Shown here piece after piece: positions 39,601-50,516 of a stretch of 64,000 nt of DNA (positions within the stretch are counted from its first letter, which is position 1; every line of letters starts with the position of its first letter). Source of the DNA: Pagrus major (Eukaryota; Chordata; Actinopteri; Spariformes; Sparidae); the NCBI RefSeq assembly GCF_040436345.1, contig NC_133232.1, positions 4,472,501 to 4,536,500 on the forward strand, given 5' to 3'. The notes beneath the pieces were generated by a model. The model saw only the letters and a program-made list of their open reading frames with translations, searched no databases and was not told the origin of the DNA. The position numbers and the translations under genes were made by a program.

Positions 39601-42600
39601 CTGTCTTGTTTGTGCAGTATGACTGCGCCCTCTGCTGTTCAAACAGAACAATACAATGACAAGGACACACAGGAGAATACATTCATACTGATTTTTCTTG
39701 TGAGATCCAGGAACATTACCAGCAAAATAACCACGTGATAGGTTGGTGGATGTCGTCACATGATATCGCAGCTATTTTTTGTCACGATATCGCAAAATTC
39801 AGTATATTGTTACATCCCTAATAATTATTTGAATTCTTGAGAAATGGCCAAAGATGTGTTTTGTGAGGTCACAGTGACCTTTGACTATTTCAGTTCAACC
39901 TCGAGTCTGACAAGCTGAGAAACTGGAAAATGAATAATGTTGAATTGCAAGTAATTATTATTTTCTACAAGACTGTGTAAAAACACTTCAGTCAGTTTTC
40001 ACATCAGTTTTCCAAAACGGCGTCTTTAAATTTGTTCTTTTCAAAACTCAAAGACTTCATTCATTGTCAGAAATGACAAAGAAAAGCAGCAAATCTTCAC
40101 ATTTAAGAAGCTGAACCAGACGTTTATGTTAATGTTTCTGCTTTTAGAATGACTGAAACGGTTCAGTAATTATCAAGGCTGTGATTCTTTTTCTCTGGAC
40201 CGACTAATTGATTAATTGATTATTAATTGATTTCTGCTCTTATTGTTCATGAAAACAGCAGAAACTTTAGGTCGTGAAACTTTACAGAGTTCAAGTTAAA
40301 TTCTGACCTTAAGCAGTGACTGTTTCTCTCCACACAGTTTACAGCTCCACCTGTTCACCTTCTTCACCTGAAAGACACAGCACAGGGCAAACACACCGTC
40401 ATGTAGTCTCGTTAATAACGACAGGTAAATAACATTAAAGATTATAACAACAAGCAATTAATATTAACAAAGAATCAGACAACGCAAAAAACAGAGGACA
40501 AAAACACAAAGCTCAGGACTTTTAATTTGAAGAGACAGGGGAAGTACATCCTTTCCTGCTTAAACTTCAGACTGTTTTAAAGAATTTTGTCCTTTTTTAC
40601 TGATAACTTACATAACATGCCATATAACATGACATGACATATAACATAACATATAACATAACGTGACATATAACATGACATGATGTATAACATAACATGA
40701 CATATAACATGACATGATGTATAACATAACATGACATATAACATGACATGACATAACATATAACATGACATGACATATAACATGACATATAGCATAATAT
40801 GACATAACATGACATATAACATGACATAACATGACATATAACATGACATGATATATAACATGACGTGACATAACATGACATATAACATAACATAACATAT
40901 AGCATAACATGACATATAACATGACATGACATATAACATAACATGACATATAACATCACACGATGTATAACATAACATGACATATAACATAACATGACAT
41001 GACATAACATAACATGACATATAATATGACATATGGCATAACATGACATATAACATGACATAACATAACATGACATATAACATAACATGACATATAACAT
41101 GACATATAACATAACATGACATAACATAACATGTTAAACATAACATGACATATAACATAACATGACATGTAACATAACATGACATATAACATGACATATA
41201 ACATAACATGACATGTAACATGACATATAACATGACATGACATGTAACATGACATATAACATGACATGACATATAACATGACATGATAAATAACATGACA
41301 TATGACATAACATGACATATAACATGACATATAACATAACATGACATGTAACATGACATATAACATAACATGACATGTAACATGACATATAACATAACAT
41401 ATAATATGACATATAACATAACATGACAAAAGCTCAGAGCATTTTAGTCGCCTTTTTAGCCTGCATACATACATGGATGCAGAACTTCACAACTGCCACT
41501 GGACTAGGCTTCATAAACAACTTTGACTATTTTTGGACTGAACAGGACCTGTTTAAAAGTGATGGGTTACATTTTAATAGGAGGGGCACCAACAGGCTGA
41601 TTCACAATTTCATCAAATTCACTGCATTCAGTCTAAAATGATATTTTTCCCAGTGTCCTAACCTGGCATCCCATAACCCTGTCCCTAACAGTGAGGGTCA
41701 AGCTGGTGTTACATCTGTCTCCTCCACTTACTCTCTCACCCATGTCAAATCGGCTGTCAGCCCTGTTTCTGTTGGCACTGCTTCATCTATCTACAATATT
41801 CCAGTTTTGGTTTCTCGTCGACCTTATGAATATAATACACATATTTTATACAGTAATACTAATAAATTAATTAAGTCTGCAACCCCTGACTCAGTTTTAA
41901 CACCTGCATTAACTGTTGGTCCCATCATATCTGTAACTCAAGCGGACTTTATCAAACAAAAAGGTCTGGGGGTTATTCACATGAATGTCCGTAGTCTGGT
42001 ATCAAAATTAGATTATGTTAAGGTTTGGGCTCAACAAACAAACGCTGATATCTTTGTTGCTCTGAAACTTGGTTGTCTAATATTATTGAGGATGAAGATA
42101 TTGCAATTGATGGCTATAATGTTTTCAGGACTGAAGGGAAGGTTTCATAAAAGGGGGAGGGATTTCGATTTATGTGAAAAAATGCCTTTCTGTCTCTGTT
42201 GTCAAGTCTATATCTAGGCCTAAATGTTTTGAATATTTAGCGCTAAATGTCTGTTTAGGAAACACTGCAAATTGTGAAAATGTATTTCTTATTAGGGCCT
42301 ATTGTCCACCTTCTGCAAAGTCTGGTGCTATTGAAAAATTACTTAAATTAATATCTGCCCATGAAAAGTCATAAATTCTGTTATTAGACGATCTGAATGT
42401 AAACTTTTTAACAGATGTGTCAAATGCTTTGGAAAATCTATGTAACAATTTGAATTTAACACAGTTAATCACTGACCCAACAAGGCCTAACATAAATAAT
42501 CCTGAGCGTGGTTCTCTTTTAGACCTTATTTTAACTCATAGGCCTCATAAGCTTAAAGCTAGGGGTGTTCTTCCTCTTGATTTCAGTGACCACTGTCCCA

Positions 42601-45600
42601 TGCATTAGGGACACTAGACTACTGAAATCTCAAGCTCGAATAATTGTTAAAAGAAATTTTAAACATTTTGTAGATCAAGCCTTCTTGCATAACTTATATC
42701 TCAATGACATCTCGTGCTCTGCTTCTATCCCTGACCCTCATATTTCTCTAGATCACTTCATTAGAGCCTTTAACTCTGTCACGGACAAGCATGCCCCTTT
42801 TAAGAAACTTAGAGTAAAAAATAGAAGCAATTCCTGGTTCACCTCAGATATCTCAAAGATGCTATGGGTCAGAGATACTGCCTGGAGCAAAGCACGTGCC
42901 TCTGGCTTGAGATCTGATTGGCAGGATTTTCACCGACTGCGCAACCAGTATCTTGCCATGATTCATAAGGCCAAAGCATCTTATTAACCTTGTGTGACAC
43001 TGATCCTAAAAAGTCTACCGGGGCTGATCAGTTGGATCCACAACTTTAACTATTAGCTGCTCCTTTTATAACTGATGCTTTGACGCATATTTTTAATTTA
43101 ACTTTAATAACTGGAAGTATTCCAACTGTGTGGAAAACTGCATTTGTTTCTCCACTGCACAAAGGTGGTCCCTGTGGACGACTTAAATAATTATCGCCCA
43201 ATCTCTAAGCTGCCTTGTTTGGCTAAAATATTAGAGCGGTTTGTTAATAGTCAATTGAAATTTTTTTTATCTACTTTTAATATTTTAAATCTTCATCAGT
43301 CTGGCTATAGATCTGCACACAACACTTTGACAGCAACAACTAAAGTTGTAAACGATATAGTCCATGCTTTAGATAATAAACTGGTCTGTGCTGCTCTTTT
43401 TGTTGACCTATCTAAGACATTTGACACAGTAGATCACTCGTTACTTTCAAAGTGCCTTGAAAACATTGGTTTTGACAGGAAATCCCTTAATTGGTTCAAA
43501 AACTATTTATCGGATAGATTTCAAGCCATGTTAGCTGATGGTTATCAATCAAATTTTTTAAGTGTTTTAAAAGGGGTTCCTCAAGGATCTGTAGTGTAAT
43601 ATAACCATATAATCACAAGTAAGTAGTTAGTGGTTAATGACAACTGGTAACAAGTACTGAGATGTTAAAGAATCTAATCAAAATGTGAATGAATCATAAA
43701 TGAATGGTTAAAACATGTATTGCTCTGCACTAGTTGATTGAACATGCACCTATTGATTGAACTGATGATTAAACTACTTAATTATGTTAACTTGGAGTGA
43801 AATATAACCACATGTAACCAAATATAACACACTTTTATTATTATTATTTTTAAAAGAAATGCAGTCAGTAGAACATATCATGAGAGTTAGAGTAAAAAAA
43901 AAAAAACGTCTCACAGCCGCAGCACAGTGGAGGCACAGATAGTACAAGGCCATGAAGTGGCAACACAGTAGATAAGATGTGCAGGGGAAGTCCAGGATAG
44001 CAGCTGCAAAGGGACTTCAAAGCGTATGCCCAGTGTGGAGGTTGTCTCAACCAATGTTGGCATGGGTGGGCACCAGGGATGGAAATTAACTTTTTTGTCC
44101 ACCTGCCACTGTGGCTGGTAAATTCTAAAATCTACCAGCCACTCGCCATTTTTATATTTAAGCGTTGATGTGTACAGTACAATGCCTAGAAACAAATTTT
44201 TCTTGTACAAGACATGCACATAGTATTTCCCAATCAGTACTTGTTACCAGAGTTGATTATTCAGTAATTATGTGATACCAATGAATAATTACAGGGGTAA
44301 AACTATCCAAGGGTCATCTACTAGGTCGTGAAATAACAGGAAATGAAGTCTGAATAGACAAAGTGGTTCAAAATGAAGGTTAGATGGTTAGAAATCTATA
44401 TCAATATCTCCCTGCAACTACAGGAATTTACAGTAAGCCTACTTCAACTTATTTCATATGTTCAACTGCAAATTGCATCATTAGGTGATTAGAAGGTTAG
44501 TAATATATAGCAATATCTACTTGCAACTATAGAATTTACTGTACTTCATTATTCCCTATGTTCAACCGTACTGGACCCACACAAAGAAAGTGGAAATTGT
44601 CCAAGTCCTTACCACAGTACAGAACAATTACCCATTAACCTCAATGTCCCAAATCCAAATGTTGCACTATAACTGCATATGAAAAACGATACAAAAGGAT
44701 CTACCATGTTAAATTAGGTTTATTTAACATTTAATTTCTTTTCATTAACAGTACAGTGAATTTGGTCAATATCACTGTGTCACTGTGCAGTCACTTTTCG
44801 GCAGGGCCTGCCGAAAAGTGACTGCACCCTGTAACTCTGGATTGGGAGGGGTTACATTCTCTGTCTTTTCAGCATTAATAGTAGAGGAAACCAGGTGCAT
44901 GTACAGTGAATTTGGTCAATATCACTCCTTGCGATCCAGAGTTACAGGGTGCAGTCACTTTTCGGCATGGGTGCATGGGTACAGGGTGCAGTCACTTTTC
45001 CATCACTCATAAAGAACATGTTCATCATGTCAGTGTTCAGTTGATTCCTACAGCTCTCATGTTTCTGTCATCAATGAGTGCAACACAAACTACTTTGTCA
45101 CAAAAACATTCATGAAGTTTGGTTCAATCATTTCATTTATTATAGGTCTTCTGAACATGTGATCATAAATATACAGACTAATTCTAATATTTGGTTAAAT
45201 GTCTCTCGGCCATTTTCACCTCAGTCAGGTGCTTTTGATCTCCATCCACAAGCTTCTGGTCGTCCTCTGGATGAAGTTTTAACTGCTCCTCTTGACAGAA
45301 TCGGTGAAGTTGAACTAAATGAGTTGTCTTCCTGGCACAGACTTGTTTGTTCAGCACAGTCCACATGTTCTCAATGGGGTTCAAGTCAGTTTTCTCTCAG
45401 CAGCAGGTGATAGTTGGTTGTACAGTTGATCTTGGGACCTGTAACTACTTTGAAATGGCTCCAAGTGACTTTCCTGACTTGTTCAAATGAATAATGAGCT
45501 CTTTCAGATCAATGCTGAGCTCCTTTCACTTACCCATTGTAGTGTTTGTGTCTGAGTCTAATGGCTGTATCAAACAAGTCCTATTAAAATGATCAGCTGT

Positions 45601-45969
45601 TATCAATCAGAATCAGTCAGAAGAAGTTAAGATGCTACAAAGAACATTTGATTCACAACTTTCTATAATCACCTGAACTGATAGTTCAACTTACTGTCTG
45701 TATATTTATGATCACATGTTCAGAAGACCTATAATAAATGAAATGATTGAATTTTAATTTTTAAAGAAACAGTGACGTCACTGTCACGGAGCACCGATTC
45801 ACCGACAGCTGTTAGCCTTTTAGCCTAGCAATTAGCTCAGAACTTAGCGTGTTAGCCTGGCTGTTAGCCTTTAGCCTATAATTGAGTTTATTTCCGGGTT
45901 TTTTGTTACCTGTTGAACCTGGAAGGTCTGACAGGAGAAGCACCTGACGACGTGAAACTCCTGAACCAT
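36687..45969 (-). CDS. mrnip: MRN complex-interacting protein MRNIP, complete
   Basis: Nuclear factor binding MRE11-RAD50-NBS1 in the DNA damage response. Exons: 45969-45910, 40367-40308, 38742-38617, 38257-38222, 38091-37961, 37695-37632, 37292-36687; phases agree, 360 aa (human 343). The N-terminus MVQEFHVVRCFSCQTFQVQQ continues into VKKVNRWSCKLCGEKQSL, giving two CxxC pairs. FGRGSGADCRRHVQKLN, SSWSKYLDTPEG and RKRKRRDVW follow. The acidic C-terminus GDEFIFDDDFL parallels human GEDFDDDV. The last exon is mostly a coding minisatellite. The 5.5-kb intron 1 and the intron before exon 3 hold mobile elements. The neighbour order sqstm1-mrnip-tbc1d9b matches human 5q35.3. Confidence 0.92.
36918..37245 (-). 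repeat. mrnip: 24/48-bp coding minisatellite in mrnip exon 7
   Basis: About 13 units coding TSHPSLNR / TSVPSLNR / TSAPSLNS. A dimer structure (H alternating with V or A) gives a 48-bp higher-order unit. It is Ser/Thr-Pro rich and likely disordered. Confidence 0.93.
38280..38606. repeat. Tandem repeat GAACAGCTGGATAAACAGGT, mrnip intron 3
   Basis: About 14 copies of a 22-24 bp unit that begins about 10 nt inside the intron from the exon 3 donor (38617). Confidence 0.9.
38963..39821. mobile_element. Non-autonomous hAT-type element with 8-bp target duplication
   Basis: The ends are GGGGATGCAATGATA on the left and the inverted match of TAGGGATGTAACAATA on the right, with GATATC-rich subterminal parts on both sides. 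TAATTATT at 38955-38962 is repeated at 39822-39829, an 8-bp target site duplication, which is the hAT signature. The 859-bp interior has no recognisable transposase. It is inserted in mrnip intron 2. Confidence 0.72.
39830..40300. other. mrnip intron 2, distal part: no exon seen
   Basis: Unique AT-rich sequence. Confidence 0.4.
40612..41427. repeat. ACATGACATATAACATA array
   Basis: About 800 bp of pentamer-based units (ACATA, ACATG, TAACATGACAT), mrnip intron 1. Minus-strand frames reading Tyr/Val/Met/Cys are artefacts. It abuts a LINE at its right end. Confidence 0.93.
41428..43600 (+). mobile_element. Degraded LINE with esterase-like ORF1 end, endonuclease and partial RT
   Basis: From the left: an SGNH/esterase-like tail (DLFKSDGLHFNRRGTNRLI), as in ORF1 of some L2/CR1 LINEs; then the AP endonuclease (GLGVIHMNVRSLVSKLDYV, SLLDLILTHRPHKL, FSDHCPMH); then RT (NNYRPISKLPCLAKILERF, LFVDLSKTFDTVDHSLL) ending abruptly at GVPQGSVV. 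Coding is split over about five frame segments, with at least one internal deletion between the endonuclease and RT. The RT palm end and 3' end are missing. Inserted in mrnip intron 1, same orientation as the window plus strand. Confidence 0.85.
43601..44780. other. mrnip intron 1 middle: degenerate repeats, no gene seen
   Basis: AT-rich. A segment at about 44070-44160 (GGGATGGAAATTAAC through CTACCAGCCACTCGCC) resembles a sequence often seen in fish hAT-related copies. No complete element or exon recognised. Confidence 0.35.
44785..45001. repeat. Near-perfect palindrome and nested inverted repeats
   Basis: Arms GTGCAGTCACTTTTCGGCAGG (44785-44805) and its exact complement (44807-44827) flank one base. 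The right arm plus CCCTGTAACTCTGGAT (44809-44842) is inverted exactly at 44934-44967, and a third partial copy lies near 44983-45000. CAGTGAATTTGGTCAATATCAC also occurs twice (about 44754 and 44903). The layout suggests ends of a nested or self-inserted MITE; no family named. Confidence 0.75.
45123..45751 (-). mobile_element. Internally deleted Tc1/mariner-like element with 56-bp TIRs
   Basis: The left terminal repeat (45123-45178) and right terminal repeat (45696-45751) are essentially exact complements over 56 bp. Between them a minus-strand stretch encodes NPIENMWTVLNKQ and later HPEDDQKLVDGDQKHLTEVK, the C-terminal D,D,E-side end of a Tc1-like transposase. The N-terminal and most of the catalytic domain are gone, so it cannot mobilise itself. 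A TA target duplication was not clearly seen. Confidence 0.82.
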
Positions 45970-46045
45970 GACGGCTCTCAGACGGCTCCGGCTCAGCTTC
46001 TGTTCCTTCGGTCCACTTTCCCGGCCGGGTCTGTTTGAACGGCCG

Positions 46046-46053
46046 TGACGTCA
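46046..46053 (+). promoter_or_regulatory. mrnip: Palindromic CRE near the mrnip start
   Basis: TGACGTCA, 77 bp upstream of the mrnip ATG, with a second half-site (ACGTCA) near 46060 and a GC-rich surround. Candidate CREB/ATF site; motif only. Confidence 0.45.
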
Positions 46054-46134
46054 CACGGTACGTCACAGTTGTATGGGAGGAGAGCGCCTCCTGCGGGCCG
46101 GAGGACAACCGGCACTGAGTGTGTTTATGAAACA

Positions 46135-48305
46135 TTAAATATGTTTTCTCTGCGGGTTCATATGAATTATTACATTAAAATAAAATGTATTAAAAAACGG
46201 TGACGTAATCAGATGTTTTAATATCCATCAATATTTCAACGTTTAGTTGAATTAAAGAAAAGAGAAAGTTTGAAGTAACCTCGGCTCAGATATCATAACT
46301 GAGGCAGAGAGCTGTTGATCATCAGCCACGTTTCTTTGACTTATTAGGACAGTTAATATATATAATAAATGTTACCAGACACAAAACAGATGAAACATGT
46401 CAAAGTTTGGATAAAAATACAAAATGAAAGTAGAGATTTCTTGTTTTCCTGAAATATACCTGATTAAATGTTTTCATTGTTTCCTTTGTACAAAACTATG
46501 AGACCTGTAAAATAATATAATAATAAACGGGAAGGAACAACCAAGGCTGATGCATGCTGGGATTTAAAGTTCCATACCATCTAAAATACCTATCTATTGT
46601 GTTAGAATATAATAATATAATATATATAATGTATAATATCAGAATTTAATCGAAAAATATATAACATAATAATTAATTTAAGAGTATGAGTTAAACATCT
46701 GAAACAGAAAGTAAAGTTTGACTTTCATTCATATTCATAACTCAATAAACACCACAGAAGAAGAAATGTGGATTTTTTCTTCAGTATTTATTAGACAACA
46801 GAGTACAGATCAATAACTGATCAATAAAATGGATTTTAAAAGCAGACTGGTGAATTAACACAGTGAAGACAACAGAGAGAGCTCTGATATCACCGTTTCA
46901 ACAGGAAGTAAACAGGAGTGATGTCATCAGAAACAGGCACACACAAGGCTTCAGTGACGTCAAAATAAAAGTATTCAGGTGTGAACTCACCTGAGTGAAA
47001 CGGTTTACTCAGGTAACACATGATTAATATACAGTTAATATATCTGAGTTGTAAAACACTTTTACTTTTATCTTCTACAGAGAACGCTTCAGTCTCAGTC
47101 CATACACTTTCATTTTCTTAACCTGCTCACAGGGTCACCTGCTCACAGGTTTCTGCTTCAGTCTTTTTCTTAAAGACATAAAACATGTTGACGTTTTCTG
47201 AATTCTCAGATTCTTTCACTTACTTTAAGAAAATGATCTTTAGGACTCAATCAAACACAGAAATCATTGATTTCATGAAGATAATTTTGTTTTTTAACTT
47301 GACATGTAAAAATAATAAAAACACTTGTTGGGTCTTTGTGGCTTCCGTAGTTCAGTCAGAAACTGTTTACCTGCTTAACTTGCTCGTTTGTTTGTTCTCA
47401 GTCTAGGTGATCCTGCAGATCATACATCGAACCTGCAGAGAAACCAGCTAATACACATATTGATCCACCTGTTGATCCACCTATTGATCCACCTACTGAT
47501 CCACCTATTGATCCAACTCATCATTATCAGAAATGTCTCTGATTCTTCCTGAAATGCTGCAGTCAGTGTCATGAGCCGATCTGATAGTTTGTAATTTATA
47601 GATTATAAACGTGACCCTGATATCTCTCAGCAGCATCTCATATACCTGTATACAAGGTGGACAGGTGGAGGTGAGTCAAGTCGACAGGTGGAGGAGAGTA
47701 AGGTGGAGGTGAGTCAGGTAGAAAAGGTAGAGGTGAGACAGGTGGAGGTGAGTCAGTTGGACAGGTGGAGGGGAGTCAGACGGACAGGTGGAGGTGAGTC
47801 AGGTAGACAGGTGGAGTCGAGTCAGATAGACAGGTGGAGGTGAGTCAGGTGGACAGGTGAAGGTGAGTCAGTCAGATAGGTGGAGGTGACTCAGGTAGAG
47901 AGGTGGAGGCGAGTCAGGTAGACAGGTGGCAGTGAGTCAGGTGGACAGGTGGAGGTGAGACAGGTAGACGGGTGGAGGTGAGTCAAGTGGACAGGTGGAG
48001 GTGAGTCAGGTGGGCAGGTGGAGGGGAGTCAGGTAGAAAAGGTGGAGGTGAGTCAGGTGGACAGGTGGAGGTGAGTCAGGTGGAGGTGAGACAGGTAGAC
48101 GGGTGGAGGTGAGTCAAGTGGACAGGTGGAGGTGAGTCAGGTGGGCAGGTGGAGGGGAGTCAGGTAGAAAAGGTGGAGGTGAGTCAGGTGGGCAGGTGGA
48201 GGGGAGTCAGGTGGAGGTGAGTCAGGTGGACAGGTGGAGGTGAGTCAGGTGGGCATGTGGAGGGGAGTCAGGTGGAGGTGAGTCAGGTGGACAGGTGGAG
48301 GTGAG
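46135..48305. other. mrnip-tbc1d9b spacer and tbc1d9b 3' UTR
   Basis: No coding block seen. AATAAA on the minus strand at 46787-46792 could end tbc1d9b, giving a 3' UTR of about 1.5 kb. Confidence 0.4.
47655..48303. repeat. GGTGGAGGTGAGTCAGGT minisatellite in the tbc1d9b 3' UTR
   Basis: About 35 units of 16-20 bp ending directly at the tbc1d9b stop codon (48306). AGGTGAGT is frequent on the plus strand, opposite to the gene. Confidence 0.9.
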
Positions 48306-50431
48306 TCAGACGGAATGCTGAGAGAGTTCATGGTCGGAGGTGGAGCTTGTCTGACGCTCCACCGCCCGCTGGGCCTTACAGACGGCCATCTTGATCTGGA
48401 TGTCCCTCTTCCTCTCGAAGTAGTCGACGAGCGGCGGCTCTGTCAGGAGCGACGCCAGCACCTGCTCGAAGGTGATCGACCAATCAACATCCAGCACACT
48501 GCCGCGCCTCTGCTCACCACCACCGATCAGCACGGTGTCGTCGGCGATGTCCTCACACTGCAGCGATCCGGAGCTCACAACAGAGTACGACGACACCGAC
48601 GTGTCATCTTTAGTTTCCTCGTCAGACGTCGGAGGAGCTGCTGGCTCCAGCTGAGCGTCAGCGAGCGCCTGACATACCTGAGACTCATCCGACCTGCCCT
48701 CACCAAACCCCTCCTCCCTCTGAGGGTCAGGGGGCGGGGCCTGAACAGCAGCAGAATCGCTCTTCTTACTCCCGTTGTTAAACTTCTTACCAACCTCTCC
48801 AATTCTCAGTAGCAAGCTGGCGACGGTGGCGATGGAGTGATAGAGCTGCTGCTCAAGAGGCTCCTCACTGAACATGTTGTACAGAGTCTTACACAAGTCA
48901 ATGAACTGCTCCTACAGAGAGACAGACAAGTCAGAGACAGACAGGTCAATGAACTGCTCCTACAGAGAGACAGACAGGTCAGAGACAGACAGGTCAGAGA
49001 CTGACAGGTCAATTAACTGCTCCTACAGAGAGACAGACAGGTCAGAGACAGACAGGTCAGAGACTGACAGGTCAATTAACTGCTCCTACAGAGAGACAGA
49101 CAGGTCAGAGACAGACATGTCAATGAACTGCTCCTACAGAGAGACAGACAGGTCAATGAACTGCTCCTACAGAGAGACAGACAGGTCAGAGACAGACAGG
49201 TCAATGAACTGCTCCTACAGAGAGACAGACAGGTCAGAGACAGACAGGTCAATGAACTGCTCCTACAGAGAGACAGACAGGTCAGAGACAGACAGGTCAG
49301 AGAGACAGGCAGGTCAGTGACAGACAGGTCAGAGAGACACACAGGTCAGAGACAGACAGGTAAGAGAGACAGACAGGTCAAAAATGTCAAACCTGAACCT
49401 TAACCTGGACCTGAACCTGGACCTGAATCTGGACCTGGTCTCGTCCTCACCTGGTTCATCCTGGGCAGGTCTTTGATGGTCTCTGTCTTGGGTTCCTTCT
49501 CTTTGGCCCACATCCTCAGGTAGTACCTGTAGTCCTTCACCTTCTCATCTGAAACAACACACAGGTGAGAGGTCACAGCTGAGAGGCCAGAGCCACACTG
49601 AAGATAAACAGTAACTACAGTCTGATCCATAGATATACAAAGCTAGATAATTTGTTTGCACAGTAATGGTTTGTGGAGGTCGTTCATGGTTTGTGGAGGT
49701 CGTTCATGGTTTGTGGAGGTTGTTGGTGGTTTGTGGAGGTTGTTGGTGGTTTGTGGAGGTCGTTGGTGGTTTGTGGAGGTCATTCATGGTTTGTGCAGGT
49801 CACTGACAGTTGTTGGGGGTCCATCATGGTTTTTGGACCTTGCTGATGGTTTTTGGAGTTGCTGACAGTTTTTGGAGCATATTATCGGATGATGGACACT
49901 TTCACACCTGTATGGGCTGTTGGGGGGGGAACACTCTTTGTGTTGTTGTTGGTGTTGGTGTTGATACTGATGTCGTTGTTATTTGTGGTTTATTCATTCA
50001 TTCATCTTCTTCCACTTATCCGGGGTCGGGTCGCGGACATCTTATTTGTGGTTATCAAGTGAAAAAGTGATTTTGTTTGCTCCTTGAAGTGTTTAATAAA
50101 ACCAAACCATCTCCTGTACACATTTACCTTTCTTCTCCTCGCTGTCTCCACCTCCATCCTTCCCCTCGTCACCTGCACACAGACAGGAAATCATCTCTAT
50201 CATCTTCATCATCATCATCACCATCACATCATCATGATCATCATCACCATCACCATCATCACCATTATCATCCTCACCATCACCATCATCATCATCACCA
50301 TTATCATCACCACCATCATCACCATCATCACCATCACCATCACCATCATCACCATCATCATCACCACCACCACCATCATCACCATCATCATCATCACCAC
50401 CACCACCATCATCACCATCACCATCACCACC

Positions 50432-50464
<33 letters not shown>

Positions 50465-50475
50465 TTCATCACCAC

Positions 50476-50516
<41 letters not shown>

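Noticed and set aside
41423-41638. Small host gene with SGNH/esterase-like end
   Set aside because: Directly followed by LINE endonuclease and RT in the same orientation; it is the LINE ORF1 tail.
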